From: Tepidisphaeraceae bacterium
Lineage (GTDB): Bacteria > Planctomycetota > Phycisphaerae > Tepidisphaerales > Tepidisphaeraceae
DNA: 10,752 nt
Assembly: GCA_025450555.1 (NCBI GenBank)
Contig: JANWHF010000253.1
Span: 1-10,752 of the forward strand
Direction: 5' to 3'
Shown here: in pieces, positions 1 to 6,748 of the stretch
Position numbering within the stretch: the stretch's first letter is position 1
How the letters are laid out: every line of letters starts with the position of its first letter
Notes under the pieces: model-generated
What the model saw: the letters and a program-made list of their open reading frames with translations, nothing else
Databases searched by the model: none
What the model was told of the DNA's origin: nothing
Program-made: the position numbers and the translations under genes

Positions 1-515
1 AGCAGGATTCCTTTGATGACACCGTCCTTCTGCGCGAGCTTGGCCATCTCGACCAGGTGCTGGTAGGGATTGCCATCATATTGCTTGATGATGTTGGTCA
101 TCCAGGACGGGGCCTTGGCGGCATACGTCTGGTAATTGTCCTTGTCGAATAATTCGATCTTGCAGCCGGCGACTGAGACGTTGACGACGCCGACGCGAAT
201 GTTTTTCGGGAGATTGGCGACCAGCGTTCGGCCAAAATAATCGGCTGGGCAAATGCCCGTGCGTCCGCGGCAAAGGGGTGGAACCGCAGTATACCAGTGT
301 GCCTTTTCTCGGCTCAAATTCGGAGCATCGACCGTCTCGAATACCTGGAACCGATCGTCCACCATCTTGTCCTGAGGTTCGATGCGGCCCGCGCCTTCCA
401 TGTTGGATTGGCCAAAGCACAGGAAGATGTAGAAGTTTGGATCGGCGGCGGCGAAGATTTTTGCGGGAAGGAAGAGCAACGCCGCCAGCAGGATGAATGC
501 GATTTTTGTTTTCAT
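1..515 (-). CDS. Exported carbohydrate esterase, SASA/CE6-type (N-terminal part)
   Basis: Only the first 171 residues lie in the window; the gene continues past the left edge. It starts at an ATG (513-515). Residues 1-24 form a signal peptide (MKTKIAF, then a Leu/Ala-rich core ending FAAA), so the enzyme is exported. Directly after it comes FLCFGQSNMEG, the GQSNM block of the SGNH-like sialate O-acetylesterase/CE6 fold, with Ser37 as the expected nucleophile. A second conserved-looking block, GVVNVSVAGCKIELF, follows at about residues 112-126. The catalytic His/Asp would be beyond the edge. CE6 members remove O-acetyl groups from xylan, while SASA relatives act on sialic acids. The nearby GH10 xylanase and GH43 xylosidase make acetyl-xylan the likelier substrate, by inference. 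It is the last visible gene of the minus-strand operon, 29 bases after its upstream neighbour, with no clear ribosome binding site. Confidence 0.85.
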   Translation of the reverse strand, partial: MKTKIAFILLAALLFLPAKIFAAADPNFYIFLCFGQSNMEGAGRIEPQDKMVDDRFQVFETVDAPNLSREKAHWYTAVPPLCRGRTGICPADYFGRTLVANLPKNIRVGVVNVSVAGCKIELFDKDNYQTYAAKAPSWMTNIIKQYDGNPYQHLVEMAKLAQKDGVIKGIL

Positions 516-544
516 AGCGGTGGGGTGGGTAAAGGTTGGTTGGC

Positions 545-1141
545 TCACTTTGTTATTGGTACATATCTCACTTCATCGGCGACCAGCGCGCTGCCGTTAG
601 GTGCGCCGCCGAAAAGAATGAAGGAGATGTCATTTCCCTTGACGGTTAATTCGAATGAGGGGATCGGGTCGGATGGTGATTTGCGTTGCGGGACGACATC
701 CGGCAGCGCAGCGCGGTCGAGAAGCTTGCCATCCTTGTCGTGAGCCTCGAGCCAGGCATGGCAGCCGATCGTGCCCCAGAGAACGAGCGTCACCGACGAG
801 GCCCCACTGGAAATCTGACATTTCACAGGAATATCCTGTTCCTTGGCCATCGCATTGAGTATTCCCCGGCGGTTGGTCTTCAGGTGGGGAAAGAACATGA
901 TGCGGCCCTGAGCGCGCGTATGCTGCGGCGGCGACGCAAGACTGAAAGCGATGCCGCCTTGCGTATAGCTTGGCATCGCCTTTCCGATTGGGGCATCTTT
1001 AAACGTCACGACGATCTCGCCAGCGGCATTCCTTTGCGGCGCGGCTTGCGTGGAGGAAGCTGTCGAAGGAGTTTCGGCGATGGCCACCGGCAAAAAAATG
1101 GCCATGGCGACTACTGCGAACAAAGTGGGCTTGCCGGTCAT
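545..1141 (-). CDS. Small exported protein of unknown function, possible beta-sandwich
   Basis: A 198-residue protein that I do not recognise. Residues 1-22 are a clear signal peptide (hydrophobic core, VAIA cleavage region), followed by a Ser/Thr/Ala/Gln-rich spacer to about residue 40. The rest alternates short hydrophobic strands with Gly/Asp turns and ends SALVADEVRYVPITK, a strand pattern typical of the last strand of jelly-roll carbohydrate-binding or carbohydrate-associated domains. This is a resemblance only. Cys108 and Cys127 could form a disulphide after export. There is no obvious catalytic motif. The ATG start is supported by purine-rich AGGGA and GAGGA stretches just upstream (1145-1155), the first overlapping the preceding stop codon. 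It sits 13 bases after the DUF1552 gene and 29 bases before the esterase, so it is almost certainly co-transcribed with both. A role in binding polysaccharide, or as a partner of the exported neighbours, is inferred. Confidence 0.8.
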   Translation of the reverse strand: MTGKPTLFAVVAMAIFLPVAIAETPSTASSTQAAPQRNAAGEIVVTFKDAPIGKAMPSYTQGGIAFSLASPPQHTRAQGRIMFFPHLKTNRRGILNAMAKEQDIPVKCQISSGASSVTLVLWGTIGCHAWLEAHDKDGKLLDRAALPDVVPQRKSPSDPIPSFELTVKGNDISFILFGGAPNGSALVADEVRYVPITK

Positions 1142-1154
1142 GCTTCCTCTTCCC

Positions 1155-2501
1155 TCAAGTCATTTCCAAGCCGCGCATCGTTCCCTTGCCGGACGCAAAA
1201 GAATGTTCTTCAAGTCCCATTCGCTGAAGGATTGAAACGAACAGGTTCGGAAGCGGGTAGTTTTGTTCCTTGTCGAAGGCCAGGTGCTGGCCATGTCGGA
1301 AGCCGCCGCCGGCGAAAAGGATCGGAAGATTGGTGGTCGAATGGGCGTTAGCGTCACCCAGATTCGAGCCATAGAGCACCATCGTTCCATCGAGTAGCGT
1401 CCGATCTGACTCATGCGTGCTCTTGAGGGCCTTGAACAGTTCCGCCAGCAGTTTCATGTGCCAGTGATCGATGATTTCAAGCTGCCCGAGCTTGTCAGGG
1501 GCCATGCCGTGGTGGGAGAGATTGTGATAGCCGTCAGTGATGGTTTCGCCATCGATCTGCATCACGGGCGTGGCGACACTGTTGAGCATGAGCGTGATGG
1601 AGCGGGTGGAATCGGTCTCGAAAGCAAGGCGGGCCAGGTCATACATGATTTTGACCTTTTCCATGTATTGCGCAGGGCTCGTGGGATCGATCGGCGGCGG
1701 GACCGAGACGACCGGCTTAGGCTTGTGTTCCCAGCCCTTTGATTCCTGCAAGCGGTGCTCGAGATCGCGCACGCTGGTGAGGTATTGATTCATGCGGTTT
1801 CGGTCACGGCTGCCCAGATTGCGCTGGAGTTCGCGCGCCTGCTCCGCCACGGCGTCCAGGATGCTCTTGCCGGTGTCGAGCTCGCGAATTTTGTTTTCGA
1901 CTTCATCCGGGGTGCCCTGAAGGAAAAGCTGCTTGAACACATTGGAGGCGCGCTCTTCAGGCGGAACCGCCACGGCGCTGCGCGTCCAGGAAAGGCCCCT
2001 GAACCCGCCGTTGACGCTCAGCGTCAGGGATGGAAAACGCGTGAGGTTGCCGAGGCGCTCCGCGATGAGCTGATCGAGCGAGATGCTGTTGCGGAAGGAA
2101 CTGCTGGCGGGATGCGGGGCGGCGGTGAGGAAAGCAATGTCGGAAGGATGCCCGCCATCGACATTCGGATGCGACACGCCGCTCATGACGGTAAAGTCAT
2201 TGCGGAATTCCTCGAGGGTTTTCAAATAGGGCGAGAGAGTGTAGTTCCGTCCAGGATCTTTTGGGAAAAATGGATCGTGCAGGACGCCGAGGTTATTGCA
2301 GATGGCGAACAACATTCGCGGCGGCGCGCCCGGAGCATCGGAAGCGAAACCGGTTAGTGCCGATGGTCCAACCATCGAATCCAAAAGCGGCAATGCCAGC
2401 GCAACGCCCGTTGCGCGAAGCAGGCTTCGACGGGAGATCGGCCTGCAGCCAGAGTGGAATCGGCGGCTGACCTTCACATCATTTGGTTTGGAATAGCTCA
2501 C
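1155..2501 (-). CDS. Tat-exported DUF1552 (HXXSHH) family protein
   Basis: A 448-residue protein of the DUF1552 family, whose Pfam name HXXSHH comes from a conserved His motif. Here it is HNLSHH at residues 326-331, within DGYHNLSHHG. The N-terminus has a twin-arginine signal (SRRSLLRA at 23-30, then hydrophobic ALALPLLD), so it is probably exported folded, perhaps with a bound metal or cofactor. Other family-like stretches are SGVSHPNVDGGHPS (107-120) and VLYGSNLGDANAHSTTNLPILFAGG (376-399), resembling the alkaline-phosphatase/DUF1501-like fold. The family has no established reaction. The start is GTG at 2499-2501, overlapping the end of the DUF1592 gene by 23 bases. A second in-frame GTG at 2475-2477, just past that stop, is an alternative that would shorten the protein by 8 residues. 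Neither has a strong ribosome binding site, so translational coupling is likely. DUF1552 and DUF1592 proteins are commonly encoded side by side, as here. Confidence 0.92.
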   Translation of the reverse strand: MSYSKPNDVKVSRRFHSGCRPISRRSLLRATGVALALPLLDSMVGPSALTGFASDAPGAPPRMLFAICNNLGVLHDPFFPKDPGRNYTLSPYLKTLEEFRNDFTVMSGVSHPNVDGGHPSDIAFLTAAPHPASSSFRNSISLDQLIAERLGNLTRFPSLTLSVNGGFRGLSWTRSAVAVPPEERASNVFKQLFLQGTPDEVENKIRELDTGKSILDAVAEQARELQRNLGSRDRNRMNQYLTSVRDLEHRLQESKGWEHKPKPVVSVPPPIDPTSPAQYMEKVKIMYDLARLAFETDSTRSITLMLNSVATPVMQIDGETITDGYHNLSHHGMAPDKLGQLEIIDHWHMKLLAELFKALKSTHESDRTLLDGTMVLYGSNLGDANAHSTTNLPILFAGGGFRHGQHLAFDKEQNYPLPNLFVSILQRMGLEEHSFASGKGTMRGLEMT

Positions 2502-5325
2502 TTTGCACCAACTCTTCGATCAGGGTTCGAACGCCATACTGACTGGACTTCGAATGGTTCAGAATGTCCTCGATCTCGGGCCGGTCGGAGAATCGCACCG
2601 GCGCGCCGGTCGCGAAAATTGAAAGCTGCCGAACGAGGTTTCGCGCGATCGCCGGCTCATTGGTCAGAAGCAGCTTCTTAAGCTCCCGCACGTTGGTGAA
2701 GGGTCTGCCGTCGGGAAGTTCCCCGGCCGAATCGACCGGCAAGCCCCAGTGGAATTCCAGCTTCTGACCATTCATGCCGTACCCTTTGACGGGTGGCACG
2801 TCCTTGGAAACGGCGCGGTAGCGCTCGCGAAACGCGCCCATCACATCAAAGCTTTCCAAGGCAAAGCCCGAAGGATCCATCACCGAATGGCAGGTCGCAC
2901 AGGTTTTGTCGGCACGATGTTTTTCAAGCTGCTGGCGGATCGTCACGGCGCCGCGAATATCCGGCTCAACCGCTTTGACGGTCGGCGGCGGAGGCGGAGT
3001 GTCGATACCCAGAATCCGTTCAGTGATCCAGTGTCCGCGAATCACCGGAGAAGTGGTGGTGCCGTTCGCAGTCACCTTCAGCACCGCCGCCTGCGTCATG
3101 ACACCGCCGCGAAGCGAACCTAGCGGAAGAGTGACTTTGCGCATCGTGGCACCCGCCACGCCGGCAATCCCGTAATGCTTCGCCAGATGCTCATTCAGAA
3201 ATGTGAAATCGGAATCGACCACATTTCGAGCGGGCAGATCAGCGCGGATGAGTTCATTGAAGAACAGCCGCGTTTCCTCGACGGCAGCGATCTTCAGCGG
3301 TTCATCCAGTTCATAATCGTTGTAAATGGTTGACGAAGGCGAGGTGTCATCGATTTTGCGCAGGTCCAGCCAGTAATCAGTGAAAGCATCGACGAAGCGC
3401 TGTGATTTGGGATCTTCGAGCATCCGCCGGGTCTGGGCGCGCAGCACATCCGGTTTGTGCAACTCACCCCGTTCGGCCAGATCGCGAAGCGTCGCATCGG
3501 GTGTGGAATTCCACAGGAACAGCGACAATCTCATCGCCAGGGCAACATCATCGAGCTTGCCCGGCCTTTCCTGGATGAAAACAAACCGCGGCGAGGCCAG
3601 CACCGCGGAATAGGCGGCAAGCATCGATTTGGCAAAACCGTAACCCTTCGCAAATTGCTGCTCAAAAAGTCCCTGGAAAAGCTGAACGTCGGAATCCTCG
3701 ACCGGCCGACGGTAAGCAGCGCTCATGAAGTTTTTCAGCAGGCGCCGAGCATCTTCACTTGGATTGGTCGAATCTACTTCGACGATCGGCGGTGGTGCTG
3801 CGGGCGCGAAACCACGTCCAAATCCTCGCGCCGGTCCGCGCCCGCCCGGCCCACGGCCGCGCGATGGGCCGCCACCGAAGCCTGCTACTCCGTCCAACGA
3901 AACGCCGGGTCCTTTTCCGTTCACCCGATGCAACGGCAGATCGCCGAAAAGCAGGTGATATCCACTCCCATACGCTTCGTCATAGAACGGCCCTTCAACC
4001 CGGATCCATTGCACCGCGTAGCCGGGGATTCCATCTTCGGTCGCCAGCGGGTTGACATATTGCTCATCGCTGCCGTTCACTCGCGTGCGGAACAATCGCA
4101 TCGCATCGGTGGAAATGCCTTCCCCCGCAACGAGCGTTACATCCAGATTGGAAACGGTAGGCTGCGGAGTGAAATCACAAGCCCCGAGCTGTCGGCTCTG
4201 TCCGAACCCGCCGGCATAGATGCCGATCGGCTCGTTGTTGCGTCCCGGCCAGACTTCATCCAGCTCCGGGCGATGCCAAAGCGGCAGGTAATAAACCGGC
4301 GCCTTCTGCGCGCCCTGACCTTCGTAGAACCAGCGGCCAATCCCGCCGCCGCCTACCCAAATCGTGTAGCCGGCCAATTCCATGTGATAGCGGCCCGTGG
4401 CAGGAGCGCGGAAGCTCCAGGCGTATCTGCCGGAATCGCTGAAGATGCTGGATACCTTGCCGACGGCTTCGCGCTCACGCGTTGTCGGGCTGGAAAGTGG
4501 AGCTCGGCCAAGGCGTACATCCTTCTGCGCATGCGAATCCAAAACCGGAAACGACATTCGGTCGGTCAAAGTCCCATTCTCGCTCTGGCGGAATGAGCGT
4601 GTCAGCGAGGGCTCATCGCGAGCATAGAGCTTTGTAATGGTCTTCTGTGGGCGTATGAGCTGCTGACTCATCGCTGTGCGCATCGCGAAATCCGCAGCCG
4701 AAATGAATCGCTGCATCGTCAGGAATGACACATCCAGCGCTTCGGCGCTCTTATTGAAGCGATATGCCTCTCCATCCTGCGGCAACTGATTGGCGATCTG
4801 TGCCATCGGAATGCCCAGCAAATCGCGCAGGGCATTCTCGTATTCCTCACGGTTCATTCGCCGCTGGACCGCGCGCCCTTCACCGGCCATCTGCTGCTTT
4901 TCCGATGCAACGAATGTACTGGCCAGTGATGCAACGAAGGTATTGCGCGCTTCAGGATCGGGCTGCTTTGCATCTTCAGGCGGCATTTCGCCCGCCGACA
5001 CGCGGTCATGGATTTTGACCCATAACGCAAAGTTACTCTGATCGTTTGGGTCGTAGGCGAAGCTGGATAGATCGAGACGTCCCGCGAAGCGTTTTGGATT
5101 GTGGCAGCGTGTACAGGTGTTGGAGATAAATGCGCGAGCCCCCGCTGGCATAGCGTCGGCAGTCGGCTTGACTGAATCGGTCACCGGCGCGAGCCCATTG
5201 TCGGCTGCTACCGTTCGAGAAGTTCGCACTTCAGTGATCAACAACGCCGCTGCGAGAAGAATCGTGGGAATCGTCGAACGGAGCAGCAACCGGTAGGGTT
5301 GGAACCGTGTCCGGCAATTCCTCAC
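2479..5325 (-). CDS. Exported planctomycete-type cytochrome c, DUF1592 family
   Basis: A 948-residue protein with the full domain series of this family: signal/anchor segment (about 11-41), PSCyt1-like heme domain with CTRCH (71-75) and a GEMPP methionine (112-116) as possible axial ligand, DUF1587 (from NREEYENALRDLLGI, about 158), a large insert (about 235-470), a Gly/Arg-rich linker (about 482-515), DUF1595 (about 522-582), DUF1592 (about 590-715), DUF1588 with a second heme motif CATCH (809-813) followed by DPSGFALESFD, and DUF1585 at the C-terminus. It is thus probably a diheme protein acting in the periplasm or at the cell surface. The partner and reaction are unknown. The start is GTG, fixed by a strong GGGAGGA site 7 bases upstream. 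It is the first gene of the minus-strand operon, reading from a promoter shared in design with the xylanase and fucosidase genes. The insert is beta-rich in appearance and could bind carbohydrate (inference). Confidence 0.93.
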   Translation of the reverse strand: MRNCRTRFQPYRLLLRSTIPTILLAAALLITEVRTSRTVAADNGLAPVTDSVKPTADAMPAGARAFISNTCTRCHNPKRFAGRLDLSSFAYDPNDQSNFALWVKIHDRVSAGEMPPEDAKQPDPEARNTFVASLASTFVASEKQQMAGEGRAVQRRMNREEYENALRDLLGIPMAQIANQLPQDGEAYRFNKSAEALDVSFLTMQRFISAADFAMRTAMSQQLIRPQKTITKLYARDEPSLTRSFRQSENGTLTDRMSFPVLDSHAQKDVRLGRAPLSSPTTREREAVGKVSSIFSDSGRYAWSFRAPATGRYHMELAGYTIWVGGGGIGRWFYEGQGAQKAPVYYLPLWHRPELDEVWPGRNNEPIGIYAGGFGQSRQLGACDFTPQPTVSNLDVTLVAGEGISTDAMRLFRTRVNGSDEQYVNPLATEDGIPGYAVQWIRVEGPFYDEAYGSGYHLLFGDLPLHRVNGKGPGVSLDGVAGFGGGPSRGRGPGGRGPARGFGRGFAPAAPPPIVEVDSTNPSEDARRLLKNFMSAAYRRPVEDSDVQLFQGLFEQQFAKGYGFAKSMLAAYSAVLASPRFVFIQERPGKLDDVALAMRLSLFLWNSTPDATLRDLAERGELHKPDVLRAQTRRMLEDPKSQRFVDAFTDYWLDLRKIDDTSPSSTIYNDYELDEPLKIAAVEETRLFFNELIRADLPARNVVDSDFTFLNEHLAKHYGIAGVAGATMRKVTLPLGSLRGGVMTQAAVLKVTANGTTTSPVIRGHWITERILGIDTPPPPPTVKAVEPDIRGAVTIRQQLEKHRADKTCATCHSVMDPSGFALESFDVMGAFRERYRAVSKDVPPVKGYGMNGQKLEFHWGLPVDSAGELPDGRPFTNVRELKKLLLTNEPAIARNLVRQLSIFATGAPVRFSDRPEIEDILNHSKSSQYGVRTLIEELVQSELFQTK

Positions 5326-5332
5326 GGAGCTG

Positions 5333-5339
5333 TCCTCCC
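5333..5339 (-). promoter_or_regulatory. Strong ribosome binding site for the cytochrome gene
   Basis: GGGAGGA on the minus strand, 7 bases before the GTG at 5323-5325. It is the best Shine-Dalgarno match in the window and decides the non-ATG start of the cytochrome gene. Confidence 0.75.
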
Positions 5340-5372
5340 GCTTTCAAGAACGTGCAGTTCGGATAAGAATTA

Positions 5373-5386
5373 TTCGCTTTAGCGAA
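5373..5386. repeat. Short inverted repeat at the cytochrome operon transcript start
   Basis: TTCGCT-TT-AGCGAA is a perfect 6+6 inverted repeat with a 2-base spacer. It lies over the predicted transcription start (about 5385) and first leader bases of the cytochrome operon. It could be an operator or a small leader hairpin. A match this short is not rare by chance, so it is listed with caution. Confidence 0.35.
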
Positions 5387-5391
5387 CTGCC

Positions 5392-5453
5392 AGCATAGCA
5401 GACAGGTGGCATGGCAACATGATTCATTTTGTCCCGCGATGGAGATTATTGAC
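5392..5453 (-). promoter_or_regulatory. Promoter A of the cytochrome/DUF1552 operon with tandem activator-type repeats
   Basis: Read on the minus strand from 5453: first element GTCAATAATCTCCATCGCGG; a degenerate second copy begins 20 bases later at 5433 (GACAAAATGAATCAT, then GTTGCC, so it carries CATGTTGC); the -10 hexamer TATGCT lies at 5397-5392, exactly 36 bases after the start of the second copy. The -35 region (TGTTGC) is poor, as expected for an activator-dependent promoter. The predicted start at about 5385 gives a 60-base leader to the GTG codon. The same spacing recurs at promoters B and C, which is the main support. The regulator itself is not in the window. Confidence 0.7.
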
Positions 5454-5490
5454 AGTCTTCGCAAATGGGCACTGTTGGATAGCGTCCATA

Positions 5491-5552
5491 GTCAATAATC
5501 CGCATCGAGGGGCAATCTTTCACATTTTGCCTCTTTACCAAGTTGGTAAGCT
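5491..5552 (+). promoter_or_regulatory. Promoter B of the xylanase operon with tandem activator-type repeats
   Basis: The first element is GTCAATAATCCGCATCGAGG (17 of 20 bases identical to promoter A). The second copy starts 20 bases later at 5511 (GGCAATCTTTCACAT, then TTTGCC, giving CATTTTGC). The -10-like TAAGCT at 5547-5552 keeps the key TA---T positions and lies exactly 36 bases after the second copy start. The predicted transcript start is near 5559. The promoter is divergent from promoter A; their first elements face away from each other, with 37 bases between them (5454-5490). Confidence 0.68.
5535..5549. promoter_or_regulatory. Perfect 15-base palindrome over the xylanase -10: candidate operator
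   Basis: TTACCAA-G-TTGGTAA is a perfect 7+1+7 palindrome that overlaps the first three bases of the -10 hexamer of promoter B. A dimeric regulator bound here would block RNA polymerase, so a repressor site is the simplest reading. The TTGG/CCAA half-sites recall GntR-type operators of hexuronate genes (ExuR/UxuR sites contain TTGGTATACCAA), but the half-site order is inverted, so the family is not assigned. No second copy was seen at promoters A or C. Confidence 0.5.
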
Positions 5553-5566
5553 GATCGGCAATTCAA

Positions 5567-6748
5567 ATGGCGAGGATTATGAAACCCCTGATTACCAGCT
5601 CGTTAATGGCCGTAGGCGCCTTCCTTCTGGCAGCCGGGCCGGCATTGGTCGCGGCGCAAACATCTACTTCAACGGGTGGGCCGGCCTCGGCGCCGGCAGT
5701 CGATCAACACGGCCCGACAATCAAGGACGCTTACGGCAAATTGTTTTTGATCGGCACGGCGGGTGACATTCCGGGCAATTACTCCAGCGACGAGCTGCGC
5801 CTCATCAAAGAAAACTTCACGGTCGTCACGCCGGAAAACTGCATGAAACCCGGCCCCGTTCACCCGGAGGCGGACACATGGAATTTCCAGCGCCCCGATG
5901 CTCTGGTGAAATGGTGCCAGGACAATGACATTGCCATCCACGGCCATACGCTCGTCTGGCATGGCCAGACCGGCAACTGGTTTTTCCAGGATGCCAACAA
6001 AGAGGTTTTGACTCAGCGTCTGAAGGATCACATCAGCACGTTGGTGGGGCGCTATAAGGGAAAAATCCGGAGCTGGGACGTCGTCAATGAAGCCATTAAT
6101 GATGGCGGAAACGCCCAAACCGCGGGAACGGAAAATCTCCGTCGTTCCAACTGGCTCAAGATCATGGGGCCGGACTTTCTGCCACTGGCATTCAAGTTTG
6201 CGCACGAAGCCGACCCGAAAGCGAAGCTGTTTTACAATGATTACAATATCGAAGCCGGGGCGAAACACCGCAGCTCGATGGTGTTGCTCAAGCGCTTAAT
6301 CAAAGAAGGCGCGCCGATTTATGGCGTGGGAATTCAGGGCCATTGGACAACGGGGCGAGTCCCCTTTGCCGAGATCGACAAGGCGATTTCCGATTATGCC
6401 TCGCTGGGATTGAAGGTCAGCATTTCGGAACTGGACCTGACGATCCGCGGAGCATCGGGCGGCCAGTTGGGCGGCGGCGGCGGTCGTGGCGCACGGCGAA
6501 ATACACCGGCTTCGCCGCAAGATCTCAAGGCGCAGGCCGACGACTACGCGAAGCTGTTTTCGATCTTCGTCAAGCACAAGGAGTCGATCGATCGCGTGAC
6601 GTTCTGGGGACTCAATGATCGCCGCACCTGGCGATTTGGGCAGAATCCCCTGATCTTCGATTCCAACAATCTGCGCAAGCCAGCCTACGTGGCAATCGTG
6701 GACGCGATGCTGCATCCCAATCATGATTTGGCCAACCCAGCGCGATGA
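5567..6748 (+). CDS. Exported GH10 endo-beta-1,4-xylanase
   Basis: A 393-residue GH10 enzyme that cuts the beta-1,4-xylan backbone outside the cytoplasm. Residues 1-30 are a signal peptide (core MAVGAFLLAAGPALVAA), followed by a short Thr/Ser/Gly/Ala linker. Family landmarks are in order: VTPENCMK (88-94), HGHTLVWHGQ (125-134), WDVVNEA with acid/base Glu175, and VSISELDL with nucleophile Glu288, then FWGLNDRRTW (346-355). A single catalytic domain fills the protein. A Gly/Arg-rich insert (about 294-312) directly follows the nucleophile strand. The ATG at 5567 gives the longest form. The ATG at 5579 is an equal alternative: it has GAGGA just upstream (5572-5576, only 2 bases away) and lies 32 bases after the -10 start, exactly as for the fucosidase gene. 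The stop overlaps the transporter start, showing an operon with it and GH43. It is driven by promoter B. Confidence 0.95.
   Translation: MARIMKPLITSSLMAVGAFLLAAGPALVAAQTSTSTGGPASAPAVDQHGPTIKDAYGKLFLIGTAGDIPGNYSSDELRLIKENFTVVTPENCMKPGPVHPEADTWNFQRPDALVKWCQDNDIAIHGHTLVWHGQTGNWFFQDANKEVLTQRLKDHISTLVGRYKGKIRSWDVVNEAINDGGNAQTAGTENLRRSNWLKIMGPDFLPLAFKFAHEADPKAKLFYNDYNIEAGAKHRSSMVLLKRLIKEGAPIYGVGIQGHWTTGRVPFAEIDKAISDYASLGLKVSISELDLTIRGASGGQLGGGGGRGARRNTPASPQDLKAQADDYAKLFSIFVKHKESIDRVTFWGLNDRRTWRFGQNPLIFDSNNLRKPAYVAIVDAMLHPNHDLANPAR

Noticed and set aside
686..1351. Plus-strand open frame of 221 codons
   Set aside because: Antisense to the small exported protein and the end of the DUF1552 gene; no motif, no ribosome binding site, Arg-rich composition.
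3457..4596. Long open frame (379 codons) on the plus strand
   Set aside because: It lies wholly antisense to the cytochrome gene, whose domains and heme motifs are clear. The translation has no recognisable motif and is rich in Arg/Ala as expected for a shadow of GC-rich coding DNA.
5388..5411. TGCCA...TGGCA inverted repeat flanking the -10 of promoter A
   Set aside because: Only 5 bases per arm with a 14-base spacer; expected often by chance.
5444..5500. Reading the two GTCAATAATC copies as one long inverted repeat (hairpin or single looping operator)
   Set aside because: The third copy at 9742 is single and in the direction of its own gene, and each copy has its own downstream partner and -10. 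They are better explained as two back-to-back promoters.
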